DNA of 64,000 nucleotides from Amoebophrya sp. A120 (GCA_905178155.1 CAJINV010000003.1:10793367-10857366), one strand, 5' to 3'. Positions 23,573-36,157 are shown, numbered from the stretch's first letter. Numbers and translations: made by a program. The notes: generated from the sequence alone by a model not told the origin.

Positions 23573-24394
23573 AAACCATGGCGTCGCAACCTTCTTGAAA
23601 CAAAATGCACTTTAGGCTTTTCCTTTTTCAGTGCCTGCGGAAAGATACGAACTTAAGGAACTAAATCACGACGCGCATCTTACTTGTGATTTATTTGTTG
23701 TTCGTCTCAGGGTCAGGTGGTCGGTCACGGTCTGTGTTGTATCTTCGTTCCTTGCGCCAAGTTTGTAACAATGCAGCAATCCGGGGGGACCTCTATCTTG
23801 GCACCCCTCGAGAGCTGTTAGCACGACCTGACGCTCGATTCAGATAGAGCGAGGTCATTGCGGGCCATTATTTTCCCTGAAAAAGTTAAAAAGTAAAAAC
23901 CCGCAGTGCTACGGGTTAGTTTTACTAGCGCCACCCGTTGCGCCGGGCGAGTAGTGTAGCTCATAAACGCACGGCGAAAACGGAAAAGGGATGCTTGTCT
24001 CTATGCCCAAAAAGGCTTAAAATAGTCCATCCCTCACGCTGCTGCTGTGCCGGTGGTTGTGGCGTTCGGGTGGAGGTTCGCCGGTGTGCCGGTCGTGCAC
24101 TACTAGAAAGCTGTGCGTAATAGTTCCGTGGCCCTCCCTATGTGGTGCCTGTTCGTGTGCATAGCATCCCGCGGAGCGCCCTCCCATAGAGTAGGTTTTG
24201 CATGAAAATAGCGACACCCGTGCGGATCAGGTGCAGGAGAGTTGCTCGGCATGTACCGCGACCGGGGGAGTAGTTTGGGTAGTTAAGTAGTAATAGGATG
24301 AAAAAGGTGCAATAGCTTACCGACCCGCTGTTTTTGTTTACCAAAAACTAAGGTGGGACCTAGTAGCACGTAGTTCGAAAAAAGAAAAGAAGAC

Positions 24395-24506
24395 GGTCCG
24401 TTGCTAGGCATCGTCGACCGACGTCTTTCTTCTTATTTGTGTCTCATTTTTCGGTCCGTTGCTAGGCATCGTCGACCGACGTTTTTCTTCTTATTTGCGG
24501 TCTCAG
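24395..24506 (+). repeat. 58-bp tandem duplication
   Basis: The segment beginning GGTCCGTTGCTAGGCATCGT is present twice, at 24395 and 24453, nearly identical through the following CGACCGACGT(C/T)TTTCTTCTT. Confidence 0.85.
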
Positions 24507-24853
24507 GCTGTGCAACAAGAAGACTCGTGTACGTATGGACTGTACAAATAGAAGTACAGGAAAAGAAATATAGTTATATTATTATTATTATTATCGAAGA
24601 GAAATATAGTTATAGACATGATTGCACCACATAGTAGAGCGATATGCGGAAAAAGTCTCGCATCATGAGCGACATCATGATCACCAGTATCACAATCGCA
24701 TGCATTCCCTTGTATTGTTAGTTTATCCATATTCTATTTCCTGTAGTATCTGTAAGGGTTGCATAAAGAGAACGTAGTACCAACATGTCCGAGTGTTGAT
24801 GATATTGCGCTGTCAAACAAGTTTGCGAAGAAAATTCGCCGTCGAAAGCAAAA

Positions 24854-26660
24854 ATGCCGTCTTTCATCGAGCCGTCATCTGATCAGACCGTCGGATCAGC
24901 AGGGGCCACGACCGCAGCTGCAGCTGGTGTTGATGAACATGAAAATAGTACGACTCCGGGCACGGGCGACGGACAGGAGGCACAGCTGTTGACTCCATCA
25001 TCAACGTCGTCAACCAACAAGTTTAATCAAGGACTCCTGGAGGAGCACCAGCGAGCGAATGGTCTTCTCAAGAAGGAGGAGAATCTTCTTCAGGTGAAAA
25101 AAAGTCCAACCTTTCCCCAAGGACCGGTCTGGCGCGCGCAGATACCCAACATGTGCACGTGCGTCGTGATTCTGTGCGGTTGCTGTTTGATGATCAAGCC
25201 AACACCACTGCCGTATAGTTCTGACTTTCGCCAATGAGTTAGAATTTTGACAGTGTTGACATACTTTGACTTACTTTACAACCCAGCTGCTGCAATGAAG
25301 ACTCGTCCTGGGTAGAAGGGAAAAGAAAGTACATGTACCATCTAGCAATGGGTTGGCTTTATACAACGGCCCTGGTCGAAAAAATAATGAATGACTTACT
25401 TCTCAGGCTAGGCCTGGCGCTCCTCGTTGCTCTTGTTGCCGTTGTCGCGGATATGATGGACGGTTTGCTGGCCCGGTACCTCGATGCCTGTTCCCAATTT
25501 GGGGCAGCTTTTGACCAGCTCGCGGATCTGGCGTGTTTCGGAATCAGCATTGGTGTGTATTTCGTTCAGCACCTAGCACGCGTCGGCAAGGACCCGGAGG
25601 GGCTTCTTTTGCCCATGGCTGGATATATCTACGTCGTCTGTGCCTGTGCCCGCATTGCACGGGAACTGGTCGTCCACAAAATCGCCAAGCCACTTTTTTT
25701 CGTCGGTAAATAAGATGTTTTACAACTATATATCCCGATTACATTTACTTTTACGAAACGAATGCACGCAGCATTTCCGCAGACTAATGTTTTGACGAAG
25801 CACATGCACACGTGGGTTGGTTACGACGAGCACAGGTTGATATATCATTTACGTAGATATTTACAATTTTTATTTTTTCAATTTATTGCTCACGATCACG
25901 ATGAAAAACGTCTTTTTTGCATTTTTAGCATGACCTACTACGAAAGGTATCCCGACGAATCTTGCGGGTCCCCTTGTGATATCCATGTTAATCGTTGACG
26001 AAAGCATGGCTTCGCTTCCTGTCGGCGTCATTGCGACGACAATGGTGGCTTTGTCATGGTTGATGGTGATGCCGATAGAAATACCGAAAGACCTTGGAAC
26101 GGGGGTACTGGGGACGCAAATTCCACGGTTTCCGGTAAAAAAACGAAGCAAAAACTGGTCATGAGGTGCGGAACACAGAGGACAGTGACGCGGTTTCGAA
26201 CACCGCGTCATACAGCGAAGCGCAACACAACCGGAGACAAGAAAAAACTACACAGGCGCACCTTCTCGAAACCGACCACTGCTGGGTCTTTGCTGGACGC
26301 GGCGAATCCTCGGAGCGCGGCTACTTACTTCAATCATATGTTCTTTCGGATGACTCTAGAAGAAGTAACTTTTACCATACTACTAGTCCTCTAACGAAGA
26401 CTTCAAAAAGCCGTCGGGTTCTTTCGATTGACTCATCTTCACCGACGATGGGACGCGGCAAAAAAGTGCACGCATTCTTATTCTGTTTCAGTCAAACTCA
26501 AAGGCGAAACACTGTGGCTAGCGCGTCTCCGCGTTCTACATTTTTTTGTGGTAGAGATTTTACCTTGTCTGCACCCAATCTCTCCTGCACGTGACGCAAC
26601 GGCGCCTCCTGCAGATTTTCAATGGAGCAGTAGACTAGTAGAGTACGCTTCGGCATATTA
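24854..26660 (+). CDS. CDP-alcohol phosphatidyltransferase, probably phosphatidylserine synthase type
   Basis: Exon 1 is 24854 to about 25194: a low-complexity cytosolic N-terminus, then a membrane segment, PNMCTCVVILCGCCLMI. Exon 2 begins about 25411 after ttctcag and runs to about 25707. It carries the family signature in full: DG-LL-AR, eight residues, G-AAF-D-QLA-D (25460-25530), where the aspartates bind the metal. It continues LACFGISIGVYF, more like bacterial/archaeal-type PssA than PI synthase. Exon 3 (about 25935-26100) reads TKGIPTNLAGPLVISMLIVD with further membrane segments. The junction before exon 3 lacks an obvious GT-AG that keeps frame. The C-terminal part after 26100 is less certain, since two frames compete, and the likely end is near 26660. 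It would act in the endomembrane or mitochondrial membrane, joining CDP-diacylglycerol to a polar alcohol; the substrate (serine or inositol) is inference. Confidence 0.75.
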
Positions 26661-27219
26661 TTGATGAACAATGTCTAATGTGAGAAGTGGGAACGTGTAC
26701 AAAACGCGGTGTGAGAAGTGGGAAACTCACACTGCACAAGTGCCGACTGCTACTGCATCTTACTCGAAACTATTTCGACATGTTGCCATATCGGAGCACT
26801 ATTGCGTTTTTGATTGGAAAGAAGAACTACGGAGCCTAGAATCAAAAAGTCAACTCCACAAATTCGTCTGGAATGGGATGAAATACAATTGTGAACCATC
26901 ATCGGAAGTCGGAGTAAAGGACGACACGACGAATCATTGGAAACATTTGTAGTACGAGTGACAAAGTGAACTTGGCATCATGCACTATGTGAGAAAACTT
27001 GCTGCAGTATTGATCTGTATATTTATGCTTTTGTTGCTGCATGATTTTCGCAGCACTTTCCGGCACCAATGCAACCATGATCATCGACTCAGTTCTTGTT
27101 TTAACCGCTATGATAAATACCCTTCTGCAAAAATGGTGTTCGCAGTTGTTTTCCTCATCTCTCAAAGTGTCGCGATAGTGCGCGTCTTAAGCACAGCGCT
27201 TCAAGTTCAAGTGTTACTT
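26661..27219. other. Short orphan frame only
   Basis: An intronless frame 26671-26952 (93 codons, start MSNVRSGNVYKTRCEKWETH) follows the previous gene. The 14-base phrase gtgagaagtgggaa occurs twice near its start. There is no recognisable family, and it may be non-coding. Confidence 0.25.
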
Positions 27220-27441
27220 GAGTGAGGTAACAAATTCATTCCTTAAGTTACCGGGTAACTTAGCATCCGGCCGGCCGCCGGACACTAGGTTACCCGGTTC
27301 CAGCCGCCAGCCTCCGGGATCCCGGGAGCGGTCCGATCCGCTGGAACGGGCTGGCGGCTGGAATCGGGTAACTTAGCGTCCGGCGGCCGGCCGGATACTA
27401 AGTTACCCGGTAACTTAAGGAATTAATTTGTTACCTCACTC
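27220..27441. mobile_element. 222-bp fold-back (MITE-like) element
   Basis: The ends GAGTGAGGTAACAAATTCAT and, reverse-complemented, GAGTGAGGTAACAAATTAAT begin inverted repeats about 90-100 bp long, nearly perfect. They pass through CCTTAAGTTACCGGGTAACTTAG and a CGGCCGGC block to a GC-rich centre near 27325. There are no coding frames, and no clear target duplication is visible. It does not share the TAT...ATA ends of the introners. Confidence 0.85.
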
Positions 27442-28022
27442 CGGTTTATTTTTGTTTCACATTGACATCATTCCTTCTGATGGGGATTTCCGGAAAGAAA
27501 GTTATGATAATCGTGGTCGTGTTCATCTCGCGTCGTCGCTCGTTCGTTCGAATCAATCGTCAACTAGAAATGTCTTCGGCATGTTTGTAAAAGTCATTGC
27601 ATGTTTGTAAAAGCCGACGCTATTGCTGGGTGGGTAATCGATACTTATAAGAATAATAATGGATAACTTGTAGAACTAGCCGACTTGTTGTTCTTATGTG
27701 ATACCGCATCGCATTCTCATCTCAACAAAGCAAGATGAATCAAAATCCATTATAGCTAGTTTGTGTCTGTTTCGTGTTTATTGGCAGGAAGTTTATGATG
27801 TTTAAGTTGCAGCTCGATTGATGCTTGCGAGCACTTTTCGTTTTTATCTTCAAGGACAAGGAAAATAAAAAAACATGAAACAAGAGGCCCTGTATGGGTC
27901 TCTCCTTTCCGGTAGTAATGACCTCCAGGTGGAGCACGCCGCCAATTCTTCCTCTTTCATGATCTACATGCAGCTTCATCGACGACGAGGAGCAAAAACA
28001 AGAATCACTTCTTTTTGGCCTA
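27442..28022. other. Intergenic; possible upstream coding extension
   Basis: A frame open from 27875 leads into the gene called at 28023. The in-frame ATG at 27875 is an alternative start that would add about 50 residues of lower coding quality. The rest shows nothing distinct. Confidence 0.35.
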
Positions 28023-30450
28023 TCAAGTGCATGGATCCCGCGGAAACCGAGGTGAAAGATATGAAGACCGCAGAAATGGAGAAGGCGACGGAAGAGTGCC
28101 CTGTCACCGGGCGCGAGCCGGACAATCCAACAAAGTATGAGGTCGACTTGTACGCAAAGCGGGAAGTCGAGAAGGCCGAGGACGAGCTTCACGGCCTGCG
28201 TGAAAAGAGCCGGCATTTCGCCGGTGACAACCGCTTACAGCGCATTGAAACGGCTGCGAAACAGGCCCGGGAGAATGCTATGGCGAAAAACGCAGGGGAG
28301 AAGAAGTTTCGAGAGTCGGATTTTACGGTGGAAAAATTCGTGCGGGGAATTCCGCCCTGGTTGCAGAGCAAGCCCGGAATGATGAAAAAAGACGAGACAA
28401 CTCCGATGCCGGACCACTGCAAGAACAAAATGAGACTGTATGACGCGGAATCAAAGGTTTCAAGAAATCAAAACAAATGTTTTCATTTTTTGAATAACGA
28501 GACAAAATGCTAACTCTAACATCATGATGTAACCAGCCAATAAGTGCGACCACACCAGCACGTCATTCGTTCCTGCTGAAGGAGTGGAAGTATTGTGGTC
28601 TACCAGTAGACCATTAACAGTATGTCCCATCGCGTGACAATTATCCTATCCAGCAGGTGTATTGAAGATTGTCGTTCCATGTCGTCGCGATTCGCCCTGA
28701 CACAACTGAACTGAAGACGCCAAATCAATCTAGAACAAGCAAAGTAAAAGTTGAAACACAAAAAATCAATCACAGGTGACCTCGCGCCAATCTCTGAATG
28801 ATATGAGAGTGCACAAGAACTCAACAAACTCATTCGACGTGTGGCATTACTTAACATAAAAAAGCGCATGAAATAGAAATTGTGGACTGGGCATGAGAAG
28901 TTGACTTAGAACGAGGGGGAGTTGTGCACTCGCATAAACGATGCTGACCCGGTAGACCTCGAGCTGCGCATGACGGACATGGCAACACACGCCTACTACA
29001 TGTGGGTATGGAAGCGTCAGGATCGAAGTTGACAAGTGTGGAAATAGAACTTGCGATACCAATAGTTTGGCCCCCGTCAATTTCTAAGAACAAGCGCATC
29101 ACAACCAAAACCCAGTTTGACATACTGTCTGGGACAAAGAAGACTGGTCTTGTCATGCTCCGTCGCAGCTCTAATATTAGTAATATGTATAACCCTAGGC
29201 AGTCTTCCACTTGGCCTAGTTTGCCTGCTCTCTATCTGTGTCTTGCGCTTTATGCATATCACTTTTTTTTCTTTTTCAGCTATGTCGATCTTGATCCTGA
29301 TGGTTCCATAGTGGGGCCAGGCCAAATACCTCCTTTCCCTGGTAGCCATGCACTATGCCATGCAAAGATGTCTTGTGGAAGGTCGGAGACGGACGAGACA
29401 TGAAAAACCATGCATGGCCAGGAGCGTTGATTGATATTTGGTCATGGTCTCGTGACAATGGCACTATTCCTGTAAAGAACATTTCCGATGTCGAAGTTTC
29501 CCCCGAAATGCTGCGCTATAATTTTTCGCTCTCTGTCATGCGGGGGCAGTGCAGCTTGTCATGCGTACGAAGACGAAGAAACAAAGAACAAGAACACGCG
29601 CAACAAGGCGTACAGCTGGTCGCTCGAAAAATCCTCGTGCACATTGCCAGTCGCTGCGCACTAGTATACATCGCTTTATGTCGAAGTGTATCTGTTCTTG
29701 CGGTCCTTCTTCTTGTTGCACCTATGTATGATAATTTTTTTTATTCGTCAATCTTCAGCTTTCGGTTTTGCCACACAGACCAACATACAGGCAGATTTGC
29801 AATGGAATCGCGCTCTCCACAAGCGAAAATGGCTCGGAACCTGGAAAATGTCGCGCACGACGTATCCCGAGAAAGGACCTCATCCCTATCCAAATTCGTT
29901 ATCACAAACATGAAGTACCAGATGCTGGCTTCGGTCAACATGCAAAACATCAGCTCCCCGTTGAGTGGATCCTCAGGATAGCATATGGCGCAGGTGCTCC
30001 TGGGAGATGAAAAAGGCCATTCCATGATGATCGTGATAAGGATGCAAAAATGCATAAGGGCGGGCTTTTCTTTTTTTTTTCTGTGGATACGCAGCCTACG
30101 AGTCCTCCATCAGGGTGATAAAGGCCGCCGGTATTCCCCGGATGAAGACGAGCCCGTATCTGCCACTGTACGAAACGGGCGTCAAAAAAGCCGGCTTTCT
30201 CGACACGGCAAACCCAACAATCGCGGAAGCTGTACTACAGCTAGCGACTTGTAGGCGCGGCACGACAGAAAAAATTGACGGCACAGGAGATGAGGACGAG
30301 CGCAGCAGGAGAATGAATCAGAGCAAAACAGCACTCAGTGTCTTCATTTCTACACAGTATCACTCATCCTCGCCACAAGAAGCTCTTCATGGAAAGCTAC
30401 AGGAAGAGAGAGGCCTATCGCTATCTGGTTTCGAGGTCGGCGTTTTTTTC
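28023..30450 (+). CDS. Unrecognised multi-exon gene with two introner introns
   Basis: Exon 1 runs from 28023 (or 27875) to about 28457, lysine- and glutamate-rich with a coiled-coil-like centre (REVEKAEDELHGLREKSRHF) and then ESDFTVEKFVRGIPPWLQSK. Then 28776-28801 (after cacag), introner, 28937-29006, introner, and 29311 to about 29385. Rejoined, these read TSRQSLNDADPVDLELRMTD and THAYYMWGQAKYLLSLVAMH. Later exons are uncertain. One at about 30100-30250 (KAAGIPRMKTSPYLPLYETG) looks coding and may end at 30453. No domain is recognised. The mixture of basic/acidic helix and a short hydrophobic stretch gives no functional hint. Confidence 0.55.
28802..28936. mobile_element. Introner-like element, family B (copy 3)
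   Basis: Ends TATGAGAGTGCACAAGAACT and, reverse-complemented, TATGCGAGTGCACAACTCCC. Flanks AATGA (28797-28801) and AACGA (28937-28941) match 4 of 5. Exact removal reads SLNDADPVDLE. 135 bp, the shortest copy. Confidence 0.85.
29007..29310. mobile_element. Introner-like element, family A (copy 3)
   Basis: The left end TATGGAAGCGTCAGGATCGA and the right end, reverse-complemented TATGGAACCATCAGGATCAA, are flanked by a perfect GTGGG duplication (29002-29006, 29311-29315). Exact removal reads YMWGQAKY. A canonical GT-AG pair (GTATGG...CATAG) would also keep frame, adding one tryptophan. 304 bp. Confidence 0.9.
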
Positions 30451-30453
30451 TAA

Positions 30454-32596
30454 GTACATAGATACGTATCAAACAGGATGAGGCTCCCTTTTCGATTCGA
30501 ATTATAATTCTGCGCATTTCTATTTCTCTACAACCGGAAAAGCTTGTGTATGGTGCACAAAGTGATTGTAAATAGAAGTACTTGATTTACCTTCAATATG
30601 TGGACGCCGGTGCAGCCCGTGTGCGCAGTCCCTGCTGCGCAATCGCCAATGTCCTGTCGCAGCGAAACTAGGTGTGAAGCAAAAAATACGTCATGGCTTG
30701 TTGATGTGTTTCAATAAAATAAGCCGTACTAGTACTTGAGAGAGGAGCACCTTCTTTGGCAACCTGCTTCTTGTTCGTTGATTCCGCTTACGTTCCCGTA
30801 GTTTTGACTTTAAGTAGATTTTGAATTCACAATAAAAAAACGCGAGGGGTTCTGTAGTCGCTTGCTGTGGTAGATTTGCAAGGCGTATTAACATCGGCAC
30901 GGCGACCCATGTGTAAGCATAAGCTTCACAAATGTGTGACCAAAATTCGTTGAAGTAAAATAATTTCGTAGACGTTCGAGAGAGAGAGTAAACCCGTTGC
31001 ACTCGCTGCATTAAACAACATCCTTTTTTTGGCCGCATCTACTACCTCTAACTATGCTTTCCGAGAGTCCAGCATTGATCGTAGCTTTTCTTCGCCGTGA
31101 TCGTCGGGATGAGTTATTAGAAGGGGGCACTTCGTATCCTTTAACCTGTTGCTGAACTCTGCTGACATGTCGTGATGCGCAGTTGTCTTTTTTCTTGGCC
31201 GTGCAGTCCTTCTCGTAGTGGTAGCAATGCCGCTTTAAAAAGCTGGAGGCAGGAGAACCAGGCACGTAGCACGTCCGTGGCCCCGTTGTCCCACACAAAA
31301 GGATTTCTTCGAGCGCACGATAAGAATATCTTGAAAAACTACCAGGATTTTTTTTGCTAATCGGGGAAGGGGATATTACTCAAGTAGAGCAGTTGTAGAA
31401 CAAAAGAACAGGGGTGATACACAGGAATAGTCGACTTCAGAGGCATCGCACTTCTCGTCACTAGAAGTTAAAGCTTGAAAACAACATGCGCGCTCCAACA
31501 AACCCACGCGCCAGCTCATTCGACGCACAGCGCTATTACTCGAATGGCGGAGCCGCGCGGGCGTCGATGCCCGGGGGACTCGGGGCTGCCGTTTCTTCGA
31601 GTACTTCGCCTTTACTTTCATCCCGAGTTTCGAATAATGTTATGTAGTGAGGTCACGAACGTTCTAATCTAGCGATCTTTTTGACAGGCAGTGCGCAAAA
31701 CGACCGGCAGTTTTCAAGCGGCCGGAAGTGTTTTTGGACAAAAAAAATTTTCAATTATCAAGCGGCCGTGGCTTTGCCAACAAACAAGCCCGGGCGGATT
31801 CTATCGGTTCGCACTGGATAAAACGACGCAGGGGAGCCGGCAAAAGGGACGCCCTTCCGAGGCGGCTAGCGCACCTATTTCCGCCGATTTAGGGCGCCCA
31901 AAAAGGGGCGCCCAAAAATTGGCGGCGGGAAAAAGAAAGCGAAGCCGCGTGCTATGGGCACCATTTTTGCCCATTTTTCGAGGCCGCAGAGCCGGCCACC
32001 AAAGTCGGGCACTTGTAAGGCGGGGGGCAGTCCAAAAGTTGCCACTTTTCAACAAAAAAAAACAAAAAGCGGAAAGCTCGCCAAAAGCTAAAAGCTCACC
32101 CGCATGCTATGGGCCCGATTTTGGGGGCCCATGGGGGTGGGCCTCGTGGAGGCCCTGGGGTGGCTATAGCAGGCGGGAAAGCGTTTCGATTCAGGGAAGC
32201 GCTTCAGCAAAAAAAAGCCAAAGGACGCAAATCCCGCCAAAAGCAGCAAGCCAATCCGCATGCTATGGGCCCGATTTGGGGGGCCCACAGGGCCGACCCT
32301 GGCGGAGGCCCTTGTGGGGCCATAGCGTGCGGGAAAGCGTTTCGCCTCTGAAAAGAGCGAAAAGACCCGGCGCCGTCCAGTCAAAAAGACCCTGCGTGAC
32401 CTCACTACCCCCGCCTCGGCGGCTATATTTGGCAACGTTAATCTTAATTTCCATTTTGCTTTTCATCCTCACGTCTGTCAGCACTAGTAGAAGTTCGTTT
32501 CTTTTTACAACTTGCAGTACTCCTAATTGTAGTAGGCATTAAATACTAACCTTGTGTTGTCGCTAAATAAAGCTATGTCAGCTAGTACGACACACC
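30454..32596. other. No supported gene; GC-rich dispersed repeat at 31690-32440
   Basis: 30454-31650 shows weak frames only. At 31691-32542 a 283-codon open frame exists, but it is the translation of repeat-like sequence: the block starting CGCATGCTATGGGCCCGATTT is present at 32101 and again at 32257 (156-bp period), each followed by GGGGGCCCA and a GGCGGGAAAGCGTTTCG tail. I read it as a repeat, not a gene. Confidence 0.55.
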
Positions 32597-34099
32597 ATGA
32601 TGAAGCAGAAACATCAAGAAATCATTGGTGCAGGTCCGTCGCAAGTTCAGCGATCAAGTATGGGCCTTTCGCGCTCTGGTAGCATGGCCGGTTTATCCCC
32701 ATCAAAAGCCGCAAACCGTCCGAATGCCTATGGTGGGGCAATGACACACTCCCAGCGGAAGGAAAACGCACGGAAGGCCAACATGTCCAACTCCCAGGCG
32801 TTCAAGCAGCAACAGGAGGAGCGAGAGAAGAAACCCAAGATCGTGTTTCTTGACGTGGACGGAGTATATTTTTAATGCCGTTCTTCTTTCTACATTGAAG
32901 ACATTGTTCACTTCTTTCCAACGTCAAAGACTACAACTGCTTTCATTGCACATGATTTTTGAGTCTGCATTTTTTGTTGGCGTCTGTATTCGATTTTGTG
33001 CATTTAATGTTTCCGCACACCGAAGGCAAGAACGCAGGGAAAGTTGCAAATCAGGTAAGGCGCAGCTGCGGATGATCCACCACATTCGCATGAAGGTCTT
33101 CTGCTACTTACATACACTTGTTACACAGTCACTGTCAAGGGGAAAAATATTAAAGCAAATGAAAACCAGGTTCTCCACTCAATTCGCGTGACGCGACAAG
33201 AGCAGCTATTCAACGCACAGAAGATGGGCCTGCTTCGCAGAATACTCCAAGCGTCCGGCGCGTCAATCGTTCTCTCGTCCGCTTGGCGAAGAACTCCGCC
33301 AACGCTACGCATGGCATACCAAATGTTGGCCAAACACGGCATAGAAACGCCGATCGACATTACGCCGGATTTTGGTATCTGCGGGAAACGGTCCGCGGAG
33401 ATCCTAACTTGGGTGGATAAATATCAAATCAAAGGTACCTACGTACCGCTACTTATGCTTTTTCTTCAGGGTAATCTTCATCTTGTTCATGAGTTTTTTT
33501 AGAGGTGGAGCCTTCATCTTTCTACCATCTACGGTGTGACGATAAAAAAATTGCGCGAATTGATTCGATGACGCAAGTTGTACAGAGCAAGAAGGAGGAG
33601 CATGCAATACATAATTTCAGATTGGATCGCCATTGACGATATGGATCTGAACGCCGGCGAGCCGCGCATGCGACCGCATTTCATCAAGTGCAATCCGCTG
33701 GTTGGTCTGACGAGCGACCTCGTTGAGCAGTCTATCAACATTCTGAACAGAAACGATTGCGCTGTCGAGATCCCTACCGGAACGAGCATCTTGACTAACG
33801 CGGTGAGCAGCACCAGCCTCGTCGGCGGCCCAGGAGCAGCTTCTCAGGCCGAGGACGGAGCGAGCGGGGCGCCGCCGAGCGGTCTCCCGAACGGCGCCAG
33901 TCGACGCGTGGTTAGCCCTTCTCTGAACTCTTCCGTCGCGAACGGGGGCGCAGCGTCGTCTCCTGCGAAGCAGCAGCATCTCCGTGCTGGGATTCATCAT
34001 CTGCCGACGACGGGAACTGGCGGGTCGTCCGGCAAACTCAAATCCTCTTCTTTTGCGGACCTCAAGCACACCGCGAAGCCACTCATGGCTCGCGTGTAA
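32597..34099 (+). CDS. HAD-fold protein of the type found in Swiss-Army-knife RNA repair proteins
   Basis: Exons 32597-32863, 33170-33434 and 33621-34099 sum to 1011 nt (336 residues), with canonical GT-AG introns (GGA|gtatat...ccag|GTT; AAAG|gtacct...ttcag|AT). A serine-rich basic N-terminus is followed by the HAD nucleophile motif KIVFLDVDGVLHS (Asp nucleophile and Asp+2), then motif II SIVLSSAWRR (Ser). The GIETPIDITPDFG and RSAEILTWVDKYQ blocks follow, and then motif IV-like DWIAIDDMDLN. This order matches the HAD domain known from RNA-repair fusion proteins and related stand-alone phosphatases. No ligase or kinase partner domain is present here. The C-terminal 120 residues are G/A/S-rich and disordered. 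Substrate unknown (polynucleotide phosphate by analogy only). Confidence 0.85.
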
Positions 34100-36157
34100 C
34101 AAGGCCCGCGCCCGTTGTGGTTAAGGTTATGCTTATGTTGCGAGATGACTAATAAATAGGACTGAACAATTTTTTGATGGCGGTAGGACGCTACAACTAG
34201 AACTCCTGCCTGCTGATGGGATTTTTTCGCGTTTGTCATCGCAAACATGATGTTGTCGCTGCTTGCATCCTTGTCTAGCATGATCAAGATGTTGATGTTG
34301 AAACGCTATCTCAAACCGGGGATCTCGCCAAGAAATAATTTGCTTCTCAGATGCGTACTGTTCATCTTCTGATTTACAATTTTTACTTTAAGGAGAACTC
34401 TTCCGCTCGTCATGACTCAAAAAGACGAGAGTAGGGCCATCTTTCTTCGACTTTGTATTTATTGGTTACTTGTAGTTTCACATTGTTTCGTATTTCCAAA
34501 AACAAATAAGAACTCTGTAGTTGTTGTATGCATAGCTTCTGAAGGATTACTAGTCTATTTATGATAACATGGTCAAAAATGTATACCACTTTTTATTTGG
34601 ATGCGGAAAACAGTTCTTGCTACTTTACCAAAACCTCAACTGTATATATGCATTTCTTCACCCGATTTCGCTAAGATTTTCAATCAAAGCAGCGCTCTCT
34701 TCGCTTCTTTATTACCGGGATATCATCGACCTTTTTTCGACATCGGCTCGAGGATGAAGTGGTTGCGCTATAGTGCGTAATTTCAACGACGTGACGACTC
34801 GCCTTCTGTCTGACGTCAAGAACCTCAACAACAAGAGCACTGCCACTTTGTTTCTACCCTTGTTTCGTAAACCCTGTAAAATTTTGGTTCTGGGAACATT
34901 TCACTCCGACTCTATCCGAGCGTTAGTGCCCGTATTCACCCTTGCCGTTTTGTCGAAAAAGTAAGACACAGCTTGTCGCTTGCGAGCGGTGGCATCAGCG
35001 CTAGCCCGACAGCTACATGATGCGGTCCTGATGTACTTCAATATCTTTATCTTATTGTGATGTTCTAAATGTATCGCCATCGTATACACAGTGTAGTGAA
35101 AGAATTGAGATTGACTTGCAAACAAAAGATACAACTTTCGATCTGCCTGAGCAAGTCGATGAGTCGGTTTCGTAGCGTGTATGTCATGTAGCGTCGGTTG
35201 TCATCGATGTAGCATTGTGAAAGTGCCCAGATCATCATGTAGAGAGAATTCATTACGCCATCGATTCGGTCTATCGTATCCCTATCAACATCGGTTTCCG
35301 TCATCTCGCGAGCTCGTTCGATTCGCACTTGAGAGAAAGCGTGAGCTCAAGAAGGCCTCCTGGCCTTTCGTTGATCTTCGTCCTTTTACGGGCCTACAGC
35401 TCGTCCTAACTTTCTCGGTCGTCTGATGCAATCTCGTTCTGAGTGACAACTCCGTGCGTCGTCATCGTCCTGCTCCGTGCACTAATCGAGGTGCCGGCTT
35501 CCCTTGCAAAAAACCAAGACCTCAGCGATTACCACTTGGCTTCAAAAGTAATGAGATTGAAATTATGAAGCTGAAAACTCACTCAGTTTTTTCTGTAACA
35601 CCCACCAAATCGAATACATTACTCCTTCTGCCCCCAGAGCATCAAATTGCTTTCTTAAGTACTCAAATAAAAAGATGTGACTTCTCCCGATTTTATTCTG
35701 ATATTGGTCAAAGGTGGTACGCGAGATTGACGCATTGAAATAAGAATAAGTACCAGTGTGTATTGCAGGACGAGGCGAAGTGTAACGTTAATAATTGTAC
35801 TTACAATTTACAACCTCTAGCTGCAACCATTACTCGAGCGACGGATCTGCTTGAGCGAAAGTATTCCGTTGCTTGAGCGAAAGGTATTCCGAGGCAACCA
35901 CCAAGCTAGTTGCTTGGCCTTCAGCCTATTTCTTATTTTCACGATTTCTACACCGCGCATCAGTTCTGTTGTTTTCGTTTTGTCAGACCGACGCATTGAC
36001 AAACACGCTGCACCAGAACAGTTTTGATGTTCGAGAGAGAATATTAAGGCAACTTACTTCTTCCGACGAGCACCAGCAGCTAGGACCAGTCAGTTTCATT
36101 GATCTTCTAGGAAAAGGACGCATAGTATTCGTTTGTTTCTAGTTCTGCGAAGCCAGC
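34100..36157. other. No supported gene
   Basis: A frame at about 34770-34964 (RNFNDVTTRLLSDVKNLNNK) is coding-like and preceded by an acceptor-like ctatag, but no partner exons were found. The final ~200 bases are probably the leader of the transporter gene. Confidence 0.35.

Larger units (their letters stand above)
23038..24853. other. No supported gene; hairpins and short repeats
   Basis: Contains the perfect hairpins and short direct repeats listed separately (23370-23438, 23495-23572, 24395-24506) and a trinucleotide-like ATT run at about 24575-24594. No coding sequence is convincing. Confidence 0.45.

Noticed and set aside
31691-32542. 283-codon open frame
   Set aside because: It covers an internally duplicated GC-rich repeat and gives a K/P/G-rich peptide with no motif.
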